From: Aliivibrio sp.
GTDB taxonomy: Bacteria > Pseudomonadota > Gammaproteobacteria > Enterobacterales > Vibrionaceae
Direction: 5' to 3'
Length of the DNA stretch: 64,000 nucleotides
Assembly: GCA_016764915.1 (NCBI GenBank)
Contig: JAESQY010000063.1
Coordinates: 24,136-88,135 of the forward strand
The notes below the pieces were generated by a model, which was given only the letters and a program-made list of their open reading frames with translations, ran no database searches and was not told where the DNA came from. Made by a program: the position numbers and the translations under genes. Positions within the stretch are counted from its first letter, which is position 1. Every line of letters begins with the position of its first letter. Shown one piece after another: positions 54,801-63,980 of the stretch.

Positions 54801-55823
54801 TTACCCATTTGCAAATTGTTGTAGCGGTATACGTTGTTGTAAAAAGGTGCGGTAGATTTTAACGCCGATAACACCACCGATTAAACCTGCGATGGCAGCA
54901 GAGGCTGCAGCCATAAACAGTGTTGATGGAGGGTTAAACGCAATTGAGGCGAGTAGGCCTGGGATCGGTGCAGCGCTGCCCGGCGCATTATTTATGATAC
55001 CGAAATGGGCAGCGATGGTTCCAGCAAAGGCACCACCTATGAAGTTAGACAAGAAAATAGGCACCGGATTTCGAGTGACAATGTGAGCTTGTGTTAATGG
55101 CTCTAACATGACACTGGCGGTATTGCATGATTTCCCTAGTTTAAGAGTATGGAAAACATAACCATTGGTGAATGAACCCCCAACACAGGCCATGGCCGCA
55201 ATTCCCATTGGTAGACCCGTTAGTCCGAGCATGGCGGTTAATGCCATTGAACTGAGTGGCGAGGTACAGACCATTTTAATCAGTCCACCCAATAGGAATC
55301 CCATCACTAGCGGTGATAATGACGTTGCCTCAGTGATCATATTTGCCAGTGTACCCATTAGCAAGTCAAGAGCCGGGCTGATGAAAAAACCAAGTAATCG
55401 TGCGAGAGGGGCAATAATCAACACGCCAGAGATAACATCAATGCCTTCAGGCAAGTATCGTTTAAATAGAGGGGTAAAGAACGAGAACAGATAACCGACA
55501 ATAAAACCTTCTAGGATACCCAAATTCATCATCGCCAAACCAGTAACTATGGCAAAAACGGGTTGTACACCGACACGTAACATTACCAGAGTGGCAGCGG
55601 CGACGCCTCCCATGCCGCCAATTAAGTTTCCAAAATCGGCTAAATATTCGATACCTAATAGGTTACCCATTACGTACTTGTGAATGGCTTCTACAAGAAA
55701 AGTTGCGATAGCAGCGTCTGCTAATCCACTCATTGCGGCGCTACCTTGAGGGGCTTTAAAACTGAAAAGTGAAAACAGGGCCAGTGCGGCTAAAAGTGCA
55801 GTAATACCTAATAATATTTCCAT
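54801..55823 (-). CDS. PTS EIIC-like membrane protein, stand-alone
   Basis: A 340-residue hydrophobic protein with about eight to ten transmembrane segments, resembling the PTS_EIIC_2 family (FGNLIGGMGGVAAATLVML, SPLSSMALTAMLGLTGLP, FLSNFIGGAFAGTIAAHFG). Glycine-rich, as PTS channel domains are. No EIIA or EIIB gene is adjacent, so either it borrows phosphoryl transfer from elsewhere or it works as a non-PTS transporter. The substrate is unknown. Confidence 0.78.
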   Translation of the reverse strand: MEILLGITALLAALALFSLFSFKAPQGSAAMSGLADAAIATFLVEAIHKYVMGNLLGIEYLADFGNLIGGMGGVAAATLVMLRVGVQPVFAIVTGLAMMNLGILEGFIVGYLFSFFTPLFKRYLPEGIDVISGVLIIAPLARLLGFFISPALDLLMGTLANMITEATSLSPLVMGFLLGGLIKMVCTSPLSSMALTAMLGLTGLPMGIAAMACVGGSFTNGYVFHTLKLGKSCNTASVMLEPLTQAHIVTRNPVPIFLSNFIGGAFAGTIAAHFGIINNAPGSAAPIPGLLASIAFNPPSTLFMAAASAAIAGLIGGVIGVKIYRTFLQQRIPLQQFANG

Positions 55824-56360
55824 TATATTTCCTTATCATACAGCATGTTTAAAGGATAAAAATTCTGTTAACCGATGTTATTCAGTGAACCATATCACGT
55901 GAAATAACGAACGTATCTGTTGGTAGATATTCAGTAATTAGTGTGGAAATAAGAGGCATAACCTGGATCTGGGATAGACAGGATAAAATGAAGAGAGTAG
56001 TGGAGTGGGAATAGAAAAAATTGATAGCTGCGCAAACTGCTAGCATCAATATTAAGTCAATATATGTTCATAATAGGTCACCATATTCGAATATACCGGG
56101 TGAAGAACAAAAAGGCACTGCGTAATAAGGTGACTTTAACATAACGATTCTGAAGGATTTTTGAACTGGGTCATACTCTATAAAATCAGCAATATAAGTA
56201 GAAAAACAGAACGCTTCCCACTGGATAAAATTTAACGACGTTGCAGTTTTGGAGCACCTGTTACTACACTCTATCTAACTCGGCACAGATTAAATCTCCT
56301 TTGAAATGATGCTAGCTAATAAAATGTAACACTGAGAAGTGTTGATAAGAGAGCTTTATA
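55824..56360. other. Intergenic region before the glycosyltransferase cluster
   Basis: About 540 bases with no frame worth calling, no tRNA and no clear terminator. The promoter of the glycosyltransferase cluster should lie in its right half. I cannot pick one with confidence. Confidence 0.5.
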
Positions 56361-57572
56361 ATGCAGAAATTATTGTTTTATTCTCATGACAGTTATGGTC
56401 TAGGAAATATTAGGAGAATGCTTGCAATAGCGTCATATTTGGTTGAAAAACATAGCGATATATTTATTCTTCTTATCACCGGTTCCCCGATGTTGCATGC
56501 TTTTCGTATTCATCCGCAAATTGATTATGTAAAGCTACCTTGTCTGTTTCGTTCAAAAGAGGGCATCTATCATTCTAAATTGCAGTGTTTAAAAACAAAA
56601 TCGTTACTGCAGATTAGATCTGATTTGATCACCAGCGTTGTTAAGGGTTACCAGCCTGATCTGTTTCTTGTTGATAAGAAACCTGAAGGATTAGGCGGGG
56701 AGTTACGCGTCGTTATTTAACAGCTTTCTCATTTAGAGTCGCCACCCCGAATTGTGTTATTACTCAGAGATATTCTTGATAGCCCTCATATAACTAAAGA
56801 TGTTTGGCTGAGACACAACTATTTTTCGCTTATAGATAAGTATTACGATGAAGTGATTGTTGTTGGTCAGCAATCGGTTTTTGACACAACGGCTGAATAT
56901 GATTTCCCATCGAGTATTAAAAGTAAGACCTACTTTTGTGGCTATTTGAAAAGAACATATGACGATAATCGAGATGAAATACGGCATCAACAAATCCAAG
57001 TGGGTCAAAAAATGGTGGTTGTCGCCGCTGGTGGAGGTAACGATGGGAGAGAAATATTATCCACCTATATAAATGGAATTAAAAATTCAGCATGGAAAGA
57101 TAAGATTCGAAGTGTGATTTTTTATGGACCTGAAATGGATGAACATGACTATGTGGGATTAATGGAGTCAGTTCGCGGCGTTAATAATATTACATTAATG
57201 GAGTTTACGAGTGACTTTATGAGTTACCTTTCCGCTGCAGATTTAGTGGTCACTATGGGAGGGTATAATACGGTATGTGAAATTATCTCTTTGCATAAAG
57301 CTGCGATTATTGTACCTCGAGCAACCCCTGTTGCCGAGCAGCTGATTCGAGCTGAGTGTTTTAGTCGCCTTGAAATCCTTGAGTACATCCACCCTTGTAA
57401 TTTAAATTCTGTAATCTTGATGGAAAAAGTGCATCGACAGCTGTTTCTGGATGTGCCTTCAAAGAAGAAGAATCAAATTAATTTCAGTGGCATGGAAGCA
57501 TTGGAGTGTAAATTATTGTTTCAACCAACGAGGAATGGTTGTGAGCAGACACTAAGGGAAAGCAGGATATAA
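56361..57572 (+). pseudogene. COG4671-like glycosyltransferase with in-frame stop
   Basis: A predicted glycosyltransferase of the GT28/MurG fold, about 403 residues if whole. The N-terminal half (56361-56717) has FYSHDSYGLGNIRRMLAIA, LLITGSPMLHAFR and PDLFLVDKKPEGLGGEL. TAA at 56718-56720 interrupts it. In the same frame the sequence continues QLSHLESPPRIVLLLRDILD and later VVTMGGYNTVCEIISLHKAAIIVPR, the nucleotide-sugar-binding end. The reading frame is unchanged across the stop, so a point mutation (for instance CAA or GAA to TAA) is enough. It is the first gene of the cluster. Without read-through it should be inactive. Confidence 0.85.
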
Positions 57573-57596
57573 TGTGTATGTTGGAGGGCTAAACTT

Positions 57597-58787
57597 ATGG
57601 CAGTCGCTTATATTGTAAAACGATATCCTCGATACTCAGAAACGTTTATTGTTAACGAAATTCTGGCACATGAAAAAGCCGGCTTAGCAGTGGAGATTTA
57701 TGCTCTACTTCCGCCACAAGATACTCACTTTCAAGATATTATCTCAAGAGTTAAAGCGCCTGTCATTTATTTAAGTGCAAAGGCGAGTCGAACTAAAAAG
57801 TTTTGGCACTTAATGAAGTGTGTGTCGGTCTACTTCCCTTTTATGTGGCAACAGATAAACCGGTTTCCAGAGGCGGACGTACGAGAAATCCAACAAGCAC
57901 TCGAGCTGGCATTGCACATAAAAAAGAAAAACATTGATCACCTCCATGCTCATTTTGCGACTACCTCGACAACAGTTGCCCAGTTAGCATCGGCCATTAC
58001 GGAAACTCCTTTTACTTTCACCGCACATGCCAAGGACATATTTCATCAAGATAATGACTTTGATGTTTTAAAAACGAAGTTTAATCAAGCAACGCGGGCA
58101 ATAACCGTCAGTGATTTTAACATTCGTTATCTAACCAAAGAGCTTTGTATTTCATCCAGTCAATTAGTTCGAGTCTATAACGGCTTAGATTTAGAGCACT
58201 TTCCGTGCAGCCTTCCCGATAATCGTCAGCCCATCATTTGCGCCATAGGGCGATTGGTTGAAAAAAAAGGATTTTCTGTGCTCATAAATGCGTGTCGGCT
58301 GTTAAGAAATAAAGGGGTCGATTTTCATTGCCAAATCATTGGTTCTGGGGAGTTAGAAACGGTCTTAAAACAACAGATAACTAAACTCAATTTAGATGAG
58401 GATATTGATATGTTGGGCTCTTTACCTCAAAAAACGGTGAAACAAATTATTAATGAAGCCGCTGTTTTTGCCGCGCCCTGTGTGGTTGGTGTTGATGGTA
58501 ATAGAGACGGGCTGCCTACAGTATTGCTCGAATCTATGGCACTTGGTACACCTTGTGTATCGACAGCAGTCACGGGGATTCCAGAGGTAATAGTCGATAA
58601 TGAAACAGGGTTAATGGCAGAGCAGAATGACCCACACTCATTGGCAGTGGCATTAGAGAAACTGCTAACGGATAAGAAGCAACGGCTATATTTAGCAAGT
58701 AATGCACGTAAATTGATAGAGGAGAAATTCGATATCGATGTTAATGCAGCACAAATTAGGGGCTGTTTTACCAGTAGGGCACAATAA
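57597..58787 (+). CDS. Glycosyltransferase, GT4 family
   Basis: A 396-residue retaining glycosyltransferase with the GT-B fold. N-terminal YIVKRYPRYSETFIVNEI is typical of exopolysaccharide enzymes of the colanic-acid type. HAHFATTSTTVAQLAS and the C-terminal CAIGRLVEKKGFSVLINAC, then GLPTVLLESMALGTPCVSTAVTGIPE contain the donor-binding Glu residues. It follows the damaged first gene by 24 bases and precedes another GT4 enzyme, so they probably add successive sugars to one acceptor. Donor and acceptor unknown. Confidence 0.88.
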   Translation: MAVAYIVKRYPRYSETFIVNEILAHEKAGLAVEIYALLPPQDTHFQDIISRVKAPVIYLSAKASRTKKFWHLMKCVSVYFPFMWQQINRFPEADVREIQQALELALHIKKKNIDHLHAHFATTSTTVAQLASAITETPFTFTAHAKDIFHQDNDFDVLKTKFNQATRAITVSDFNIRYLTKELCISSSQLVRVYNGLDLEHFPCSLPDNRQPIICAIGRLVEKKGFSVLINACRLLRNKGVDFHCQIIGSGELETVLKQQITKLNLDEDIDMLGSLPQKTVKQIINEAAVFAAPCVVGVDGNRDGLPTVLLESMALGTPCVSTAVTGIPEVIVDNETGLMAEQNDPHSLAVALEKLLTDKKQRLYLASNARKLIEEKFDIDVNAAQIRGCFTSRAQ

Positions 58788-58811
58788 ATAACAGAATAAA
58801 GGTGGTATAAA

Positions 58812-59963
58812 ATGAATGGTGCATATGTCTGTTCTGATAGAGGAATCCCCGTTTTTGGCATGAAGGGCTGCTCTCTTCATGTGCAGGAGATCACTCGAGC
58901 ATTTGAACAACGTGGTATTCATATCAATTTGTTTGCCGCCTCGCTAGGTAAACATTGCCCAAATGATTTAACACACATTAATACACATCGAATAAAGCAT
59001 CGCAAAATTACAGATAGAGCAGTGCGCGAACAATCAGATGTTAAAGATAATCAAATAGTTCTCGCAGATCTTGAACAATCTGGACCGTTTGATTTTGTAT
59101 ATGAACGATATACTTTATGGAGCCATGCGGGTATGACCTATGCCAAAAACCATGGGATACCTGCGATTCTAGAGGTTAATGCTCCATTAATTGAAGAGCA
59201 AACAAAATACAGGGGTTTGATTGATGTAAGTGGAGCGAAGAGAGTCACACAACAATGTTTCAAAGCGGCAAGTGTGATTCTAGCGGTTTCTAAAGAGGTG
59301 GCGCAACATGTTAACTTGTACGATGAAGCGAAAGGAAAAGTACATGTATTGCCAAACGGCGTGAATGTTGAGAGATTTTCACAGGTTCACACAAAGCAGA
59401 GCCTAAAACATAAGGTATTTACTGTCGGTTTTGTGGGAACGTTGAAACCTTGGCATGGTGTGGAGAGGTTAATAAAAGGATTCGCGCTATTACATGATGA
59501 TTATCCCAATACCCGGTTGTTGATTGTTGGAGATGGACCACAAAAGCAGGAGATAGCCAATTTAGTATTAGAACTTGGATTGTCAGAAGCAGTCGAGCTG
59601 ACAGGAGCGGTTAATCCTAATCAAATACCTGACTATTATGAAGAGATGGATGTGGGCGTTGCACCCTATCCAAATATGGATGATTTCTATTTTTCACCGC
59701 TGAAAGTGTATGAATATATGGCAGCAGGACTGCCAGTCGTTGCCAGTGATATCGGACAAATAAGTGAGCTAATTGAAGACCATATTTCAGGGTTACTCTA
59801 CTCCCCAGAAGAGTTGCCCCAATTGACACAAGCGTTCGAATACCTGATTAATCACCCTGAAGAGAGCAAAAAGCTTGGAGCTAGCGGCCGGGAAATAGCA
59901 GTGTTGCAGCACAGTTGGCAACATCGATTGGAGAGAATTCTCAGCTTAGCTGGCGTAGCTTAG
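58812..59963 (+). CDS. Glycosyltransferase, GT4 family
   Basis: A 383-residue GT-B enzyme. FGMKGCSLHVQEITRAFEQRG near 17 replaces the usual G-G loop; VYERYTLWSHAGM, EVNAPLIEEQ, VLPNGVNVERF, VGFVGTLKPWHGVERLIKGF and SPLKVYEYMAAGLPVVASDIGQISE are family features, with the EX7E-like donor site in the last. It starts 24 bases after the previous gene and ends 10 bases before the ABC exporter. Confidence 0.88.
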   Translation: MNGAYVCSDRGIPVFGMKGCSLHVQEITRAFEQRGIHINLFAASLGKHCPNDLTHINTHRIKHRKITDRAVREQSDVKDNQIVLADLEQSGPFDFVYERYTLWSHAGMTYAKNHGIPAILEVNAPLIEEQTKYRGLIDVSGAKRVTQQCFKAASVILAVSKEVAQHVNLYDEAKGKVHVLPNGVNVERFSQVHTKQSLKHKVFTVGFVGTLKPWHGVERLIKGFALLHDDYPNTRLLIVGDGPQKQEIANLVLELGLSEAVELTGAVNPNQIPDYYEEMDVGVAPYPNMDDFYFSPLKVYEYMAAGLPVVASDIGQISELIEDHISGLLYSPEELPQLTQAFEYLINHPEESKKLGASGREIAVLQHSWQHRLERILSLAGVA

Positions 59964-59973
59964 GAGTTGGTAT

Positions 59974-61794
59974 ATGGCGAGACCGAAAGGACTAAAGCAG
60001 AGTGTGCCGGGTCTGATACGTTTTTTTAGCTATATTCTCCCCTACATTAAAAGCAATAAATGGCTGATCATTGGTGCTTTTCTCAGCCTATTTGCCCAGA
60101 CATTGTTGCGGCTACTCGAACCGTGGCCAATGAAATTTATTATCGATAAGCTGGTGGAGCCTAACAGCGACAGTGGTAACCATTTGCAACTGTTGTCTAC
60201 CTTGGATAACGCAGGCTACTTTGCCACTCTTGCTGGAGTATTAGTGCTGATTACCATGCTTCGAGCGTTAATGACTTATTTAACCACTATCTGTATGGCT
60301 TTAGCGGGCAATCACATCATTACCAGTCTTAGGGAGAGGCTTTTTTCTCACCTACAAGCGTTGTCGCCAGTGTTTCATCAGCAGCAAAAAAGCGGTGATT
60401 TGGTTATTCGAACCATCAGCGATATCGGGTTAATCAAAGAGGTTGCTATTACTGCAGCCGTTCCCTTAATTGGTAATACTCTCATTTTTGTTAGCATCAT
60501 GTTTGTCATGCTCTGGCTAAATTGGCAGTTGGCTTTGTTGTCGCTGTCTACCATTCCACTCCTGTGGTTTATTACTAAGAAAAAAAGCCAACAGATTAGA
60601 ACCGTGGCACGAAAAAACCGTAAACGAGAAGGGGTGATGGCCGCGACGGCTGCTGAGTCAATAAACTCAATAAAATCAGTACAGGCGCTGACATTAGAGG
60701 ATCGCTTCTCAACGATTTTTAGCAATGCAAACAACAAAAGCTTGAAAGAGGGAGTGAAGAGCAAACGCTTGATCGCAGGGTTGCAACGCAGTGTTGATAT
60801 CTTAATTGCATTATCAACTGCACTGGTACTTTGGTATGGTGCTTTGCAAGTACTTAATGGGCTTTTAAGTACTGGGGAACTACTGGTGTTTGTTTACTAT
60901 CTACGCCGTTTATTCAGACCTATTCGAGATTTTACCAAATATTCCGCTCGGTTAGCCAAGGCCTCAGCTGCTGGGGAGCGAGTACTGGATATTTTGGAAC
61001 GAGAGAGAGATGTCAAAGAGAGAAAAGACGCAACAACAGCGCCACACTTTACTGGTGCTATACAATTTAAAGAGGTTACTTTCTCCTATTTAAGTGATGA
61101 AGAGAGAGCACTAACAGAGATTAATTTAGAGATAGCTCCAGGCCAAAAGGTAGCGATAGTAGGTCCATCAGGTAGCGGAAAATCAACAATTATCGCTATG
61201 CTGTTAAGGCTTCATGACCCACAACAAGGTGCAATTTATATTGATGGCTGTGATATTCGCCAATATACCTTAATCAGCTTACGGCAGCAGGTTAGTATTG
61301 TTATGCAAGATACCGCGTTGTTTGCGACAACCATAAGTAATAACATTACCATCGGTTTGCATGAAATCAGTGATAGTCGGGTAATAGAAGCGGCTAAAAT
61401 TGCGGATATACATAATTTCATCAGCTCTTTGCCTATGGGTTATGAAACCGAAATGGGTGAACGTGGTCTGACACTATCGGTAGGTCAAAGACAACGGATC
61501 GCGATAGCACGAGCGGCCATAAGAGAATCATCATTATTAGTACTGGATGAAGCAACCACTGGACTTGACCCTTTGACCGAGCAGTCGGTTAATCAGTCAT
61601 TGGCGAAGCTTTCGTCTCAACGTACAACTCTAATTATTACTCATCGTAAAGAGGTTGCTCAACAGTGTGACTGTATTTTATTTGTACGAGAAGGCCAAAT
61701 TATTGAACAAGGGACCCATGATGAGCTTATGCACATTCGTGGTGACTATTTTCAACAGTTCTCAACATCAACTTCTCATATAGCAGCAGGTTAG
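59974..61794 (+). CDS. ABC exporter, fused permease-ATPase, MsbA-like
   Basis: A 606-residue half-transporter expected to work as a homodimer. An N-terminal six-helix domain (about 30-320) is followed by an ATPase (about 350-600) with Walker A GPSGSGKST near 397, Q-loop VMQD, signature LSVGQRQR near 498, Walker B LLVLDEATTGLD and H-loop ITHRKE. The signature is LSVGQ where LSGGQ is usual. It ends in a TAG overlapping, by one base, a GTG just before the next gene's ATG. Its place between glycosyltransferases and a kinase suggests it flips or exports the glycan or glycolipid they make. Confidence 0.9.
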   Translation: MARPKGLKQSVPGLIRFFSYILPYIKSNKWLIIGAFLSLFAQTLLRLLEPWPMKFIIDKLVEPNSDSGNHLQLLSTLDNAGYFATLAGVLVLITMLRALMTYLTTICMALAGNHIITSLRERLFSHLQALSPVFHQQQKSGDLVIRTISDIGLIKEVAITAAVPLIGNTLIFVSIMFVMLWLNWQLALLSLSTIPLLWFITKKKSQQIRTVARKNRKREGVMAATAAESINSIKSVQALTLEDRFSTIFSNANNKSLKEGVKSKRLIAGLQRSVDILIALSTALVLWYGALQVLNGLLSTGELLVFVYYLRRLFRPIRDFTKYSARLAKASAAGERVLDILERERDVKERKDATTAPHFTGAIQFKEVTFSYLSDEERALTEINLEIAPGQKVAIVGPSGSGKSTIIAMLLRLHDPQQGAIYIDGCDIRQYTLISLRQQVSIVMQDTALFATTISNNITIGLHEISDSRVIEAAKIADIHNFISSLPMGYETEMGERGLTLSVGQRQRIAIARAAIRESSLLVLDEATTGLDPLTEQSVNQSLAKLSSQRTTLIITHRKEVAQQCDCILFVREGQIIEQGTHDELMHIRGDYFQQFSTSTSHIAAG

Positions 61795-61796
61795 TG

Positions 61797-63884
61797 ATGG
61801 CAAAGGAAGATAAGCAGATAATCGTACAAGACTCTGAATTAGCCGGACTCAGCATTATATTAGACGAAGAGTTGATGCTAATTAAAGCAAGAGAGCTATT
61901 TGGCGATATCACCCTTTACTCAGTGAGTAAATGTTACCTCCGCTATAAAAAGGGAGTGAACTGCTTAGCGAAATACCTTTTTAATCATGACCGTGGGACG
62001 TCGCAAGTCTATATAAAAGCTTATCGCCAAAGTGACCACAATAAATTAATGAAAGCGCAGCAGCGAGTTCAATTGACTTCCGATAGGGGATTGGGCCGTA
62101 GGTTTTGTACTGAATTGAACTTGGTTATGTGCAGCTTTCCAAATGATGACAAATTGAAGGTGTTATCACGGTTAGTGGATCCAGTTCAACGGGATTCATT
62201 GTTGCAACGTGTAATGGACTCACCGAGTGACTTTACTGGTTGTGAATTGATTCAGCTTCAATATAAGCCTGAGCGGCGTTTTGTCGCGAAACTGATTAGC
62301 CCGTCAGGTCAAATGGCAGTGATTAAAATATACACATCAGCAAGGTTTATAAATGCTGATCAGGCATCTCGTCAATCGATGAAAGGAGATCACTTACTCA
62401 CTATAATTGGTCGAAGCAGTAAGCATCATATTTTAGTCTATCAATGGATTGATGGATTATGTTTAAGTGATGAATACCGTAAGTTAGGGTTCCAAGGTGA
62501 CATTTTATCCCAAACTGGTCGTTTTCTTGCTCATTTCCACAAAAAAAAGAGTATAGAATCATTAGCTTTACACAGTACTGAATCATTTGTACAAAAGTTA
62601 CTTCAGCTCTCAAAAGGAGTGGCAGAGTTAGTGCCATCACTAAAAAAACGAGCATACTCTCTTACTCATCAATTAGCGTTTGCGATACGCTCACTTCCAT
62701 TGTTGCCAGAAAGAATTCATGGTGACTTCTATGCCAAGCAAGTTTTAATTGAACATCAAACGATCAATGTCATCGATCTTGACGATGCTTGCTGTTGGTT
62801 TCGCCATTACGATATCGGTCTGTTTATTGCACATGTAGAGTGGGACTGTTTGCGTGGGCGTATTTCACGTACGAGTGCTGACCATTATAAAAAATGTTTC
62901 TTACGTGGTTATAAAAAGTATTCGCAATGCAGTGAAAAGGAAGTTGCACTGTTTATCGCTGTTGGTTTAATGCAGTTAGCCCATCACCCATTCCGAAATT
63001 GTGAACCTGACTGGCCTAACGGTATTGATTTGATTATCACTCGATGTGAGTTTTATTTGCAATGCTACTTAAGTGCAGAGTTAGTGCAGAGAAAAGAGGC
63101 AAACAGGGATGACACAATGCCGTTTTTAATCGATATTTTAGACTGCAATAAAATGACTTACTATTTTAAACAGTTGAATATATTTAATCAGCTGGAGTTG
63201 CAAGATGCCTCCGTTGTTGCTGCACATATCTGTCGACATAAACGTCATAAACGGGTCTTAGTTGAATATATGCTGCAGCCTGAAAATAGTAACAGTGAGC
63301 CATTATATATTATAGGCAAAGCCAGATCAAAAGGGCTAGACAAGCGCACATGGAAGCTCAATCAGCACCTATACTCAACCACTTTCAACGATAAAAGCCG
63401 TGATGGTATACATGTACCAGAACCTTTAGCTATGATCAGTTCATGTCACATGTGGTTGCAACGCAAAGTTGAGGGAGAGGTCGTTTTTGGGTTGCTGTGT
63501 GGTGACAGCGGCGCTTCTGTCGCAGCAAGAGTCGCTCAAGCTATTTATAAACTTCATTCAACGGAGATTGTGTTAAAAAAGAAACACCTTATGGGGGATG
63601 AGTTAGCAATATTGGCATCCAATCTGAAATTGGTAATTGAAAACCATCCCGAATGGCGTTGTAGATTAGAGAGGATACTCTCTTTAAGCAGTACTCTAGC
63701 GAGTAAACTTCCAAAGGGTGCTCATAGTGTCATTCATCGAGATTTTTATCATGACCAACTGTTGATGAACCAACATCGACTTTATCTGCTAGATTTAGAC
63801 CTTTGCTGCTTTGGGGATCCTGCATTGGACATCGGCAACTTTATTGCACATATTGAAGAGCAGTGCTTAAGAGTTGCATATTAA
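61797..63884 (+). CDS. Tandem APH-like kinase, C-terminally truncated
   Basis: A 695-residue protein with two aminoglycoside-phosphotransferase-fold units. The first (about 120-420) has HGDFYAKQ at 308 and IDLDDA; the second (about 440-695) has HRDFYHDQ at 647 and LDLDLC, then ALDIGNFIAHIEEQCLR. In both, the Asn expected eight residues after the catalytic His is Gln. The first unit continues about 90 residues past its FIAHVEWDCLR; the second stops three residues after the matching point, where repeat DNA begins, so its C-terminus has been lost by insertion. It should phosphorylate a small molecule or sugar; the target is unknown. ATG 61797 overlaps the exporter end. Confidence 0.8.
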   Translation: MAKEDKQIIVQDSELAGLSIILDEELMLIKARELFGDITLYSVSKCYLRYKKGVNCLAKYLFNHDRGTSQVYIKAYRQSDHNKLMKAQQRVQLTSDRGLGRRFCTELNLVMCSFPNDDKLKVLSRLVDPVQRDSLLQRVMDSPSDFTGCELIQLQYKPERRFVAKLISPSGQMAVIKIYTSARFINADQASRQSMKGDHLLTIIGRSSKHHILVYQWIDGLCLSDEYRKLGFQGDILSQTGRFLAHFHKKKSIESLALHSTESFVQKLLQLSKGVAELVPSLKKRAYSLTHQLAFAIRSLPLLPERIHGDFYAKQVLIEHQTINVIDLDDACCWFRHYDIGLFIAHVEWDCLRGRISRTSADHYKKCFLRGYKKYSQCSEKEVALFIAVGLMQLAHHPFRNCEPDWPNGIDLIITRCEFYLQCYLSAELVQRKEANRDDTMPFLIDILDCNKMTYYFKQLNIFNQLELQDASVVAAHICRHKRHKRVLVEYMLQPENSNSEPLYIIGKARSKGLDKRTWKLNQHLYSTTFNDKSRDGIHVPEPLAMISSCHMWLQRKVEGEVVFGLLCGDSGASVAARVAQAIYKLHSTEIVLKKKHLMGDELAILASNLKLVIENHPEWRCRLERILSLSSTLASKLPKGAHSVIHRDFYHDQLLMNQHRLYLLDLDLCCFGDPALDIGNFIAHIEEQCLRVAY

Positions 63885-63890
63885 CCACCA

Positions 63891-63969
63891 TGGAGATCAC
63901 CTAATAACATCGATGGAGATCACCCAATAACCTCAATCAAGATCAGCTAATAACATTCATGGAGATCAC
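63891..63969 (+). repeat. Tandem 23-bp repeats
   Basis: Units begin at 63891, 63914, 63937 and 63960, exactly 23 bases apart. The shared core is TGGAGATCAC followed by AATAAC in the first three (the third reads TCAAGATCAG). The fourth diverges after GGAGATCAC. The regular spacing, about two helical turns, fits an array of protein-binding sites. Confidence 0.85.
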
Positions 63970-63980
63970 TTTTACCCTGA

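Noticed and set aside
56754..57572. Second half of the glycosyltransferase as an independent gene starting at GTG
   Set aside because: It is in the same frame as the first half, has no good ribosome site, and begins in the middle of the fold; a stop codon inside one gene explains it better.
61797..63884. Classical aminoglycoside resistance enzyme
   Set aside because: Double domain, Gln in the catalytic loop and a glycosyltransferase/exporter context do not match known resistance kinases.
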